From: JACVRW01 sp963746825
Lineage (GTDB): Bacteria; Actinomycetota; Thermoleophilia; Solirubrobacterales; Thermoleophilaceae
Direction of reading: 5' to 3'
Length of the DNA stretch: 64,000 bases
NCBI GenBank assembly: GCA_963746825.1
Contig: CAVVCU010000008.1
Location: 248,001-312,000, forward strand
In this document: positions 45,236 through 53,917 of the stretch, one piece after another
Layout of the letters: each line of letters begins with the position of its first letter
How positions within the stretch are numbered: the stretch's first letter is position 1
Program-made: the position numbers and the translations under genes
Notes under the pieces: model-generated
Seen by the model: only the letters and a program-made list of their open reading frames with translations
Told to the model about the DNA's origin: nothing
The model's database searches: none

Positions 45236-47016
45236 GTGACGGTCACACCGGTCAGCGAGGGCGGCGACGCGCTCGAGCGCGTACGGCGGGAGAACCAGAC
45301 GCTATACGCGGTCATCAAGACCGTCTCCTCATCGCTCGCCCTCGACCGGGTCCTCGGCGGCATCGTGGACATCGCCACCGACGCCACGGCCTGCCACGCC
45401 TGTTTCGTCTACTTCCTCGAGGGCGAGCGGCTGGTGCTGCGCGCCGCCAGTCCTCAATACGCCCACCTCGTGGGCGAGATCGGTTGGGGCCTCGACGAGG
45501 GTCTGACCGGCTGGGTGGCGCGCACCAAGACGCCCGAGTTCATCCGGGAGAACGCCCTGCAGGACCCGCGCATGCGCTACGTGCCCGAGTTGGAGGAGGA
45601 GCGCTTCCAGTCGATGATCGCCGTGCCCGTGCTCGACCGGGCCGGCGACGTGATCGGCGTGATCGTCCTCCACACCCAGGCGCCGCGGGAGTTCGAGGAT
45701 GACGTGCTCAACTTCCTCGTTCACACCGCCTCTCTGGTTGCGGGCGCCATAGAGAACGCGAAGCTCTACGGCGAGGCCCGGCGCCGCGTGGATGCCCTGA
45801 CCACGCTCACGGAGCTGAGCCAGTCACTCGCCTCGGTGGCGCTCCGAGAGGATCTCTACGACGCCGTGACCCGCGGCGCGCGCCAGCTTCTGGGGGCGGA
45901 CTCGTGCCAGATCTGGCGCCTCGACCCGGAGGCTTCCGACCTGGTGCTCGCCGCCACCGACCCTCCCAACGCTCCCGAATCGAGCCCGGGCGAGTACCGG
46001 GCCGCTCTGATGCTCGACCTCTTGCGCCGCGCGGGAGGCGACCGCGCCGCCGCTGCGGTTCGCGGGGTCGAGGAGGACGAGCGGCTGTTGGTCGCGCCGC
46101 TGGCCGCGGGGGACGAGCAGCTGGGCATCCTCTGCTGTCTGGTTCGCGGCCGGGGTTTCGGCGACGAGGACCCGGGGCTGCTGCGTGCCGTTGCCAACCA
46201 GACCGCCGTGGGCCTCAAGAAGGCGGAGCTGATCGAGCGCCTGACCGCGGAGAACATCGTCAAGGACATGTTCGAGGCGCTCGCCGCCGGTTCTCTGGCG
46301 GTGGCCGAGGCCAAGGCCGTGGAGGCCCGTTGCGATCTCTCGCGTCCCCACGTGTTCCTCCATGCCGAGCGAGCTGCCGCGCAGGAGCCCGGCGCCGCCG
46401 TGGCCCGAGCTCGTGGCTCGTGTGCAGGCCCGGTTGCGACGCGTGTACCGCCGAGCGTTCTTCGACGCCCGCCACGACAGCCTGCGGGCGCTCGTGCCCC
46501 TGGCCTCCGCGGATCGCGACGCCGATCGAGCAGCTGGGACGCGCGTGCAATGCGCTGGCACGTGAGTACGGCCTCCTGGTCGGCCTCACCGAACCCGACA
46601 CCGGCGCCGCGGGGGCGCGGCGGCGCATGCGCGAGGCGGCCGACGCCGCCCGCATCCTGCGCTCGCTGGCCGGTGGGGGTGGAGCGGTCTCCTACGACCA
46701 GCTCGGCGCCTACCGCTACCTCGTCCACCTGGAGCTCGACGAGGCGCCACAGGACCGCTACGGGCAGGCGGTGGAGGCGTTGCTGGAGTACGACGCGCGG
46801 CGCAACGCCCAGCTGGTTGAGACGCTCGAGACCTTCCTGGGAGCTCGCTCGAGCGTTACCACGAGCGCCCGCGCTCTCTACATCCACCCCAACACCGTGC
46901 GTCAGCGCCTCGACCGCATCGAGCAGATCACCGGGGTGAAGCTGCGAGAGGCGGATCTGCTGTCGCTCGAGCTGGCCCTGAAGGTCGCTCGCTTGCACAC
47001 GGTGCGGGAGCCCTAG
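45236..47016 (+). CDS. GAF-domain PucR-family transcriptional regulator, two suspected insertions
   Basis: About 592 aa. Two GAF domains (residues ~20-175, with GWGLDEGLTGWVARTKTPEFI, and ~185-340) then the PucR diguanylate-like middle (RVYRRAFFDARHDSLRALVPLA, GRACNALAREYGLLVGL) and the C-terminal HTH_30 (LFLTTSARALYIHPNTVRQRLDRIEQITG region). Frame breaks near 46360 and 46523 separate the pieces; removing one base each restores them. PucR/CdaR-type regulators activate nitrogen-compound or carbon-use genes; the divergent ammonium transporter suggests a nitrogen role. Confidence 0.85.
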
Positions 47017-47020
47017 GCGC

Positions 47021-47239
47021 GTGCTGCTCTTCCTGCTTACCGGTGACATCCCGCTGATCCTGTTCGTGGGCCTGCTGATCCTCTGCTACCTGACGGCCTG
47101 GGATCTCTGGGGCGAGAAGGAGCTCCCCTTCCTGTTCAAGGCGTGGTGGGTACTGCTCGTGTTCATCACGAATCTGGTCGGCTACGCCGCGTTTCGGATC
47201 TGGCTTGCCGCCCGCCGCCGCGGGCGCCAGGAGGCCTAG
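47021..47239 (+). CDS. Small two-helix membrane protein
   Basis: 72 aa from GTG 47021: membrane helix 1 (LLFLLTGDIPLILFVGLLILCYL), loop WDLWGEKELPF, helix 2 (AWWVLLVFITNLVGYAAF), and a basic C-terminus (RRRGRQ). Five bases after the regulator and directly before the sensor-like gene, so probably co-transcribed. The fold resembles phospholipase-D nuclease N-terminal-like membrane hairpins; function unknown. Confidence 0.7.
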   Translation: MLLFLLTGDIPLILFVGLLILCYLTAWDLWGEKELPFLFKAWWVLLVFITNLVGYAAFRIWLAARRRGRQEA

Positions 47240-47904
47240 CTGACGATCCGGGCCAAGCTCTACGCGGCCATCCTGCTGACGATCGTGGGGCCGCTTGTGA
47301 CCATCGCCGTGGCCCTTCAGGCGCAGATCTGAGCTCGGCGAGCGCTTCGACGAGGTGCGCGAACGCGCTCGCCACGAGAGCCTGGCCCGCGAGCTCAAGT
47401 TCGGCGTTACCGACCTGAACGGCTGGCAGACGGCCTACGGATACGACAACGGGGCGTCGCGACCGCGCTTCGAGCGCTCCGTGGCGGCCTTTCGCAACGA
47501 CCTCCGCGCGGGCGGGCGAAGTCCTGACCGAGCCGACCGAGCGCCGCCTGCTGAACGAGCTGAACGACGGCTTCGACCGCTTCATGAACGTCGACGTGGT
47601 CGCCTACCGCGCGCTTCGCAACGGCCGCGAGGAGGCGGTGCGCAGGCTCTTCCTGGGCCCCGAGATCCAGAACTTCGAGTCGATCGCAGCCACCAGCGAG
47701 CGGCTCGCACGCTACGAGGGGCGCCGCGCGACGGCCACCGAGCAGGCGTTCGCCGATGCCAGGGACGACGCGCGCAAGCGCCTGATCGCCGTGGCCCTGG
47801 GGGCCGGGCTCGTGATCGTGCTGCTGCTCGTGACCGCGTGGGACGTAGCCCGCCTCGCCCTCGAGGGTGCGAAGGACCGCGAGCCCACTCGGAACGGCTC
47901 GTGA
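47240..47904 (+). CDS. Four-helix-bundle sensor-like membrane protein, suspected insertions
   Basis: About 220 aa. It begins LTIRAKLYAAILLTIVGPLVTIAVALQ (membrane helix, start codon uncertain: CTG 47240 or a later GTG), breaks near 47330 and again near 47515, and continues as a helical extracytoplasmic bundle (FDEVRERARHESLARELKFGV ... RLLNELNDGFDRFMNVDVVAYRAL) to a second membrane helix (LIAVALGAGLVIVLLLVTAW) and a short tail ending at 47904. The layout equals the sensor half of chemoreceptors/kinases, but no HAMP or output domain follows. Confidence 0.6.
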
Positions 47905-49154
47905 CCGAAGACGTCCTGCTCACCCTGAGCCTGCTTCTTCTCGCGGCGCTGCTCGCCCGCTTTCTGGCCAGCCTCATCCCGATTCCCGAGATCCTCGTGC
48001 TGGTGGCGATGGGGGCGCTGTTCGGGCCCTCGGCGCTCGACGTGATCGAGGTGCCGATCGACTCGCTCGGCGCCCAGCTGATGTTCACGCTCGGCGTATC
48101 GATGATCCTGTTCTACGGGGGGCTGAACCTCTCGCTTCCCGTCCTGCGCAGGGTGTGGCTGGGCCTCGGACTCCTGGTCCTGCCCGGCGTGGTCGCCACG
48201 GCGCTCGTGGTCGGGCTGATCGCCCACCTGGTCTTCGATCTCTCCTTCTCGGCCTCCATCCTCCTGGGGGCGGTACTCGCACCAACCGACCCGGCGATCC
48301 TGATCCCGCTGTTCGTGGGCTCGCGCCTGCGCGCCAAGGTGGCGCAGACCGTGGTGGCCGAGTCGGCCTTCAACGATCCCACCGGCGCCGCGTTGGCTCT
48401 GGCGCTGGCCGGGGTGGTGGTGACCGGCGACGCTTCGATCGCCGGCCCTGTGGCCGAGTTCGCGCTCGACCTGGGCGTGAGCACCGTGATCGGGGTGATA
48501 GCCGGCGTGGGGCTGTCCGCGGTGATCTCCAGCCACCGCGCGGGCATCTGGCGCGAGTCGTCGGCGCTGGCGGTGCTGACCGTGGTCACGATCAGCTTCT
48601 TCTCCCTCGACTCCTCGGGAGGCAGCGGCTATCTGGGCGCCTTCCTGGCCGGCCTGATCGTGGGCAACATGGAGCACCTGGGCCTGGCGATGAACCACGA
48701 GCACGAGCAGGAGATGAAGGTGTTCGCCGGCGGGGCGGCGGACCTGGTCACGCTGTTCGTGTTCGTGGTCCTCGGTGCCAATATCCCCTTCGACGACCTC
48801 GGCCAGTACCTGCTGCCCGGTCTAGCCGTCCTCGCCGTGTTGCTCCTGGTGGCCCGCCCGCTGGTCGTTCTGGCCTGCACGCTTCCCGACCGGCGGGCGC
48901 GCTGGACCCGGCAGGAGATCCTGTTCCTGTGCTGGACGCGCGAGACCGGAGTGGTGCCCGCGGCCCTGGTGGGTGTGCTGGCGGGCCTGGGAGTGCCCAA
49001 CATCGAGCTCTACGCGAGCGTGGTGGCGATGGCGATCGTGCTCACGCTGGTGTTACAGGCGCTCCCGGCCCCTCGCCTGGCTGCCCGCCTGGGCTTGCTC
49101 GATGGTCCCCGCCGCCTCGAGCCGACGCCTGCCGTGGATCAGGAGGCGGCCTAG
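47901..49154 (+). CDS. Cation:proton antiporter (CPA1/NhaP-like)
   Basis: 417 aa with 11-12 membrane segments. Family motifs: FYGGLNLSLPVLRR, GAVLAPTDPAIL, the ion-binding AESAFNDPTGAALA (Asn-Asp), FFSLDSSGGSGYLGAFLAGLIVGN and WTRETGVVPAALVGVL. GTG 47901 overlaps the sensor-like gene by 4 bases, so the sensor-like protein may modulate the antiporter. Exchanges Na+ or K+ for protons across the inner membrane. Confidence 0.92.
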   Translation: MTEDVLLTLSLLLLAALLARFLASLIPIPEILVLVAMGALFGPSALDVIEVPIDSLGAQLMFTLGVSMILFYGGLNLSLPVLRRVWLGLGLLVLPGVVATALVVGLIAHLVFDLSFSASILLGAVLAPTDPAILIPLFVGSRLRAKVAQTVVAESAFNDPTGAALALALAGVVVTGDASIAGPVAEFALDLGVSTVIGVIAGVGLSAVISSHRAGIWRESSALAVLTVVTISFFSLDSSGGSGYLGAFLAGLIVGNMEHLGLAMNHEHEQEMKVFAGGAADLVTLFVFVVLGANIPFDDLGQYLLPGLAVLAVLLLVARPLVVLACTLPDRRARWTRQEILFLCWTRETGVVPAALVGVLAGLGVPNIELYASVVAMAIVLTLVLQALPAPRLAARLGLLDGPRRLEPTPAVDQEAA

Positions 49155-50529
49155 AACAACTGCAGATAGCGGTCGATCTCCCACTGCGTCACCTGGTCGT
49201 GCCAGTCCCGAAATTCCTGGCGCTTGATCTGCACGAAGTAGTCGAGGTAGTCCTCGCGACCGGTGTTGCCCAGCGCCTTGCGCAGGACGTCGCATTTCTC
49301 CAGCTCGCGCGTGGCGTCGAGCAGGTTGCCCGGCAGTAGCTCCACACCGAGCTCGGCGCGCCGCTCGTCGTCGAGCTCGTGCAGGTTCAGCTCGGTCGTC
49401 GGCTCACCGGCGTCGAGCTCGCGCTCGATGCCGTCGAGACCCGCAGCCAGCACCGCGGCCGCCCCGAGGTAGGGGTTGCAGGAGCCGTCGACCGTGCGGT
49501 CCTCCACGCGGCCGGCAGCCGGGATGCGCAGCATCTGGGTGCGGTTGTTGTAGCCGTAGCTCACATAGACCGGCGCCCAGCTCGAGCCGCTGCGCGTGCC
49601 CACCACCAGACGCTTGTAGCGAGCCGACGGTGGGCGCGGTGAGGGCGATGTAGGCCTTGGCGTGGGCCTTCAGGCCGCCGATGAAGCTGTAGGCCAGCGG
49701 GGTCAGCCCCAGGCCGCGCGGGTCGTCGGAGGGATCGGTCTCGAACACGTTCTCGCCGTCCTTCCACAGGCTCATGTGGAAGTGGCAGCCGTTGCCGGTC
49801 AAATGGCCGAAGGGCTTGGGCATGAACGTGGCGATCAGCCCGCGCTCCTGCGCCAGCGACTCCACCATGTAGCGGAAGAAGATCGCGCGGTCGCAGGTGG
49901 TCAGCGCGTCCGCGAAGTCGAAGTTCTGCTCGAACTGGCCGTTGGCGTCCTCGTGATCGTTGGCGTAGTTGTTCCAGCCGAGCGCGGTGATGTAACGCGA
50001 TACCTCCGACATGAAGTCGAGGTTGCGCGTGAGCGCGCGCATGTCGTAACAGGGCTGGTCGAGCGTGTCGAGCGGGTCGGCCAGTTCGATCGAGCCGTCG
50101 TCGAGCTTGCGCACCAGGAAGTACTCGAGCTCCGCGCCGATCTTGAACTCGTAGCCCATCGACGCGGCCCGGTCGAGCACGCCTCGGAGAATGGTGCGCG
50201 GGCAGTAGGGCCAGGCCTCGCCCTCGACGGTCACGTCGCAGGCCAGGCGCGCGACGTTCGGCCGCCAGGGCAGTGGTGTCAGCGAGCGGACGTCGGGTAT
50301 CGCGGCGAGGTCCGGATCGTTCGGCCGCTGGCCGATCGCGCCCGCGGCAAAGCCGGCGAATCCGGCGCCGTCCTCGAGCAGCCCGTCGAGGTGTCGCGCC
50401 GGCACGAGCTTGGCGTTGGGCTTGCCGTGCATGTCGACGAACTGGGCGAACAGGAACTCCACGTCGTTCTCGTGGATATACCGCTCGACGTCCTCGGCGG
50501 GAGCTGGGCGCGGAGAAGGGCTCGTTCAT
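49151..50529 (-). CDS. Glutamine-synthetase-family ligase (GlnT/GmaS-like), copy 1, two suspected insertions
   Basis: About 458 aa. From ATG 50529 (MNEPFSAPS), dropping one base near 50499 yields AEDVERYIHENDVEFLFAQFVDMHGKPNAKLVP; dropping one near 49620 yields APTVGSYKRLVVGTRSGSSWAP. Catalytic β-barrel motifs are clear: KIGAELEYFL, DHEDANGQFEQNF, FMPKPFGHLTGNGCHFHMSL, NRTQMLRIP and DRTVDGSCNPYL. It lacks the signatures of housekeeping GlnA and matches the type III / γ-glutamylmethylamide synthetase group. It would attach methylamine or ammonia to glutamate using ATP. Divergent from mgsA. Confidence 0.88.
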
Positions 50530-50649
50530 AGCGCCAACGTACCCGTTCGCGCGGAGCGCGGCCAATGTGGGCTACGCACATAGCGCCCGGGCGAATTGTT
50601 CGCGGGCCTGCCATGGGGACGCGCGGTGGGCCCTCCTACACTCGTTCTC
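50530..50649. promoter_or_regulatory. Divergent leaderless promoters between the ligase and mgsA genes
   Basis: Plus strand: TACACT (50637-50642) ends 7 nt before the ATG 50650. Minus strand: TACGTT (50536-50541 on the plus strand) ends 6 nt before ATG 50529. Neither has a Shine-Dalgarno. No copy of the ACAAATTTG box was found here. Confidence 0.55.
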
Positions 50650-51552
50650 ATGTGCGGAATCGCCGGTTTGTTCAGCAAGTCGCCGGAGGTGAACGACTCG
50701 CTCGGCCGCCATCTGGCCGAGATGCTTCTCCAGCTCGGCGACCGGGGCCCCGACAGCGCCGGCGTGGCGATCTACCGCGACCGGGTGGCGTCCGGCTTCA
50801 CGAAGGTCACGCTGCACTCCGCCGACCCACGCCAGGACTGGCAAGCGGTGCAGGCCGCTCTGGCCTCGGCCTTCGGCGCGGGCGAGCCCGAGGTGCGCGC
50901 GAGCCACGCCGTGATCGTGGTCGAGACCGACGCCGAGACGACCGTGGCCTGGCTGCGCGAGCGGTATCCCGAGTTGCGCGTGATGAGCGCCGGCGAGGCG
51001 ATCGAGATCTACAAGGAGGCGGGATTGCCGAGCGAGTTCGTCGAGCGCTTCGACCTCGCCTCGATGAGCGGCACCCACGCGCTCGGGCACACGCGCATGG
51101 CCACGGAGAGCAAGGTCACCACCGACGGCTCGCACCCGTTCTCGACCGGGCTCGACCTCTGCCTGGTGCACAACGGCTCGCTCTCCAACCACAATCGCCT
51201 GCGTGAGCAGCTGCGCGCGGAGGGCATCGAGTTTCAGACGCTCAACGACACCGAGGTCGCGGCCGGCTATCTCACCTGGAAGCTGCGCGAGGGGGCCTCG
51301 CTGGAGGCGGCGCTCGAGGGCTGCCTCGAGGACCTCGACGGCTTCTACACCTTCGCCGTGGGCACGGTCGACGGCTTCGCCGTCCTGCGCGACCCGATCG
51401 CCTGCAAGCCCGCCGTGATGGCGGAGACCGAGGAATGGGTGGCCATGGCCTCCGAGTACCGGGCGATCGCCACCCTGCCCGGCGCCGACGACGCGCGCAT
51501 GTGGGAGCCCGAGCCGGGCCAGGTGTACAGCTGGGAGCGCCAGCCCGCCTGA
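50650..51552 (+). CDS. mgsA: Class II glutamine amidotransferase-like subunit (MgsA/GlxB-like)
   Basis: 300 aa. N-terminal nucleophile motif MCGIAGLFS (Cys2 after Met removal) and Ntn-fold markers LGDRGPDSAGVAIYRD, GTHALGHTRMATESKVTTDGSHPF and LVHNGSLSNHNRLRE. It ends after the glutaminase domain, with no phosphoribosyltransferase or glucosamine part, so it is not PurF or GlmS. Known partner role: the amidotransferase subunit of N-methylglutamate synthase, releasing methylamine from γ-glutamylmethylamide (or ammonia from glutamine). TGATG overlap with mgsB. Confidence 0.88.
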   Translation: MCGIAGLFSKSPEVNDSLGRHLAEMLLQLGDRGPDSAGVAIYRDRVASGFTKVTLHSADPRQDWQAVQAALASAFGAGEPEVRASHAVIVVETDAETTVAWLRERYPELRVMSAGEAIEIYKEAGLPSEFVERFDLASMSGTHALGHTRMATESKVTTDGSHPFSTGLDLCLVHNGSLSNHNRLREQLRAEGIEFQTLNDTEVAAGYLTWKLREGASLEAALEGCLEDLDGFYTFAVGTVDGFAVLRDPIACKPAVMAETEEWVAMASEYRAIATLPGADDARMWEPEPGQVYSWERQPA

Positions 51553-52244
51553 TGGCCGCGGTGGAGACGGCAGCCACCGAAGTCGACCTGGCCGTGACGC
51601 CGCTGCGGGAGCTGAACGCCCGGCTGCACGACGCGCCGCAGGGCCGCTGGCGGGTGCTCAACCCGCGCGGCGCCCACGCGGTGGCGGTGGGCATCGACGC
51701 TCCCATCGAGGTCGAGATCGAGGGCCACGTGGGCTACTACTGCGCGGGCATGAACAAGCAGGCGACCGTGCGGGTGCGCGGCAACGCCGGAGTCGGCCTG
51801 GCCGAGAACACCATGTCGGGCACGATCGTGGTCGAGGGCAGCGCCAGCCAGTCGGCCGGCGCCACCGGACGCGGCGGCCTGCTCGTGGTGCACGGCAGCG
51901 CCGCGGCCCGCTGCGGGATATCGATGAAGGGAATCGACATCGTGGTGCACGGCTCGGTGGGGCACATGAGCGCGTTCATGGCCCAGAAGGGCTGCCTCGT
52001 GGTCTGCGGCGACGCCGGCGACGCTCTCGGCGACTCGATCTACGAGTCGCATCTCTACGTGCGCGGTTCGGTGGCCGGGCTGGGCGCCGACTGCGTAGAG
52101 AAGGAGATGAAGGAGCACCACGTGACCGAGCTGCACGACCTGCTGCAGCGCGCGGAGGCCGACTTCGACCCGTCCGAGTTTCGCCGCTACGGCTCGGCCC
52201 GCACGCTCTACAACTTCGACGTCGACAACGCGGGGGCCTACTGA
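51552..52244 (+). CDS. mgsB: GXGXG (glutamate synthase α-type) subunit (MgsB/GlxC-like)
   Basis: 230 aa right-handed β-helix of the GXGXG type: repeated V-x-G-x-A/G turns (IEGHVGYYCAGMNKQATVRVRGNAG, GTIVVEGSASQSAGATGRGG, LVVHGSAAARCGISMKG, LVVCGDAGDALGDS, LYVRGSVAGLG). Corresponds to the C-terminal domain of large-subunit glutamate synthase as a separate protein. Structural linker of the MgsABC complex. Overlaps both neighbours (TGATG), so strictly co-translated. Confidence 0.9.
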   Translation: MAAVETAATEVDLAVTPLRELNARLHDAPQGRWRVLNPRGAHAVAVGIDAPIEVEIEGHVGYYCAGMNKQATVRVRGNAGVGLAENTMSGTIVVEGSASQSAGATGRGGLLVVHGSAAARCGISMKGIDIVVHGSVGHMSAFMAQKGCLVVCGDAGDALGDSIYESHLYVRGSVAGLGADCVEKEMKEHHVTELHDLLQRAEADFDPSEFRRYGSARTLYNFDVDNAGAY

Positions 52245-53558
52245 TGGCGCTTCACCGCCCCCCGCGAGGGCGCGATCTTCGACCGCCGCGCGATCGCCGA
52301 GATCCAGCGCGCCGCCAACGAGGGCATCTACGACATCCGCGGCTTCGGCGCCAAGCGCCACGTGCCCCACTTCGACGACCTGCTCTTCCTGGGCGCGAGC
52401 GTGTCGCGCTACCCGCTCGAGGGCTACCGCGAGCGCTGCGACACCGACGTGGTGCTGGGCGATCGCAACGCCAAGAAGCCGCTGCACCTCAAGGTGCCGA
52501 TCACCATCGCCGGCATGAGCTTTGGCGCCCTCTCGGCACCGGCCAAGGAGGCACTCGGCCGCGGCGCGAGCGCGGTCGGCACATGCACCACCACCGGCGA
52601 CGGCGGCATGACGCCCGAGGAGCGCGGGCACTCCGATCTGCTCGTGTACCAACTGCTGCCCTCGCGCTACGGGATGAACCCCGACGACCTGCGCAAGGCC
52701 GACGCAATCGAGATCGTCGTGGGCCAGGGCGCCAAGCCCGGCGGCGGCGGCATGCTGCTGGGCCAGAAGATCTCCGACCGCGTGGCCGAGATGCGCGACC
52801 TGCCCAAGGGCATCGACCAGCGCAGCGCCTGCCGCCACCCGGACTGGACCGGGCCCGACGACATGGAGATCAAGATCGGCGAGCTGCGCGAGATCACCGA
52901 CTGGCAGAAGCCGATCTTCGTGAAGATCGGCGGCTCGCGGCCCTACTACGACGTGGCGCTGGCCGTGAAGGCGGGTGCCGACGTGGTGGTGCTCGACGGC
53001 ATGCAGGGCGGCACCGCTGCCACCCAGGAGGTGTTCATCGAGAACGTGGGCATCCCCATCCTCTCCGCGATCCCGCCCGCGGTGGAATCGCTCAAGGAGC
53101 TGGGGATGCACCGCAAGGTGCAGCTCGTGGTGTCGGGCGGCATCCGCTCGGGCGCCGACGTGGCCAAGGCGCTGGCGCTCGGGGCGGACGCGGTGTCCAT
53201 CGGGGTGGCCGCGCTGATCGCCCTGGGCGACAACGCGCCGGAGCTGGCCGACGAGTACGCGAAGCTCGGGACCGCCCCGGGCTTCTACGACGACTGGCAC
53301 GAGGGGCGCGACCCGGCCGGCATCTCCACCCAGGACGAGGAGCTCGCGGCTCGCTTCGACCCCGAGCTCGGCGGCCGGCGCCTGGCCAACTACCTGCGCA
53401 CGATGACGCTCGAGACCCAGACGCTGGCCCGCGCCTGCGGCAAGTCGCACGTGCACAACCTCGAGCCCGAGGACCTGGTGGCGCTGACGATCGAGGCGGC
53501 GGCGATGGCGCGGGTGCCGCTGGCGGGGACGTCGTGGGTGCCCGGCTTGTCGGATTAA
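52244..53558 (+). CDS. mgsC: FMN-binding glutamate-synthase-like subunit (MgsC/GlxD-like), suspected 1-base insertion
   Basis: About 437 aa. ATG 52244 reads MALHRP; shortening the C6 run at 52258-52263 by one base gives REGAIFDRRAIAEIQRAANEGIYDIRGFG and the rest is intact. Glutamate-synthase central domain: ITIAGMSFGALSAPAKEALGRGA, TGDGGMTPEE, GQGAKPGGGGMLLGQKI, FVKIGGSRPYYDVALAVKAGADVVVLDGMQGGTAAT, VSGGIRSGADVAKALALGADAV. Transfers the amine onto 2-oxoglutarate to make N-methylglutamate (or glutamate). The Fe-S cysteines typical of GltB are partly replaced, as in this subfamily. Confidence 0.88.
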
Positions 53559-53584
53559 ACAAATTTGTCTAAGATCGCCCGGCG
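53559..53584 (+). promoter_or_regulatory. Predicted GntR operator and promoter of the soxDAGB-fhs-gntR operon
   Basis: Perfect palindrome ACAAATTTGT (53559-53568) directly after the mgsC stop, followed by TAAGAT (53570-53575) as a TAnnnT -10, 9 nt before the GTG 53585. A near-identical box lies at 61193 before the second ligase gene, and a HutC-type GntR gene lies between the two. Confidence 0.65.
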
Positions 53585-53917
53585 GTGTCCTACGTCCTCA
53601 ACTGTCCCAACTGCGGCCCCCGCGAGGTCACCGATTTCGGCTTCGGCGGCGAGGTCAATGCCCGGCCCGGGCCCAACCCGAGCCAGCGCGAGCTGAACAC
53701 CTACAACTACTTTCGCCGCAACGTGGCCGGGGTCCAGCGCGAGTGGTGGAGCCACCGCTCGGGTTGCGGCGCCTGGTTCCTGGCCGAGCGTGACACGCGC
53801 ACCAACGAGGTGCTTCTGACCGAGCTTCCCGGCTCGGCCGACGACGCCCCCGGGGGCGGTCCGGCGCCCGGTGGCGCGGGCGAAGCCGCGGGCCTGGGCG
53901 GGACGGGAACGCTGTGA
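53585..53917 (+). CDS. soxD: Sarcosine oxidase / N-methylglutamate dehydrogenase δ subunit
   Basis: 110 aa. The zinc-binding CPNCGPREVTDFGFGGE motif opens the protein, and WWSHRSGCGAWFLAERDT follows, matching SoxD (~90-100 aa). The C-terminal ~25 residues are a Gly/Pro-rich tail. In the N-methylglutamate pathway the equivalent is MgdB. GTG start; GTGA overlap with the α subunit gene. First gene of a D-A-G-B order, unlike the usual B-D-A-G. Confidence 0.92.
   Translation: MSYVLNCPNCGPREVTDFGFGGEVNARPGPNPSQRELNTYNYFRRNVAGVQREWWSHRSGCGAWFLAERDTRTNEVLLTELPGSADDAPGGGPAPGGAGEAAGLGGTGTL

Noticed and set aside
52244..52265. Programmed frameshifting at the C6 run in mgsC.
   Set aside because: The same +1 insertion pattern occurs in about 26 other unrelated places, so a sequencing insertion is the simpler explanation.
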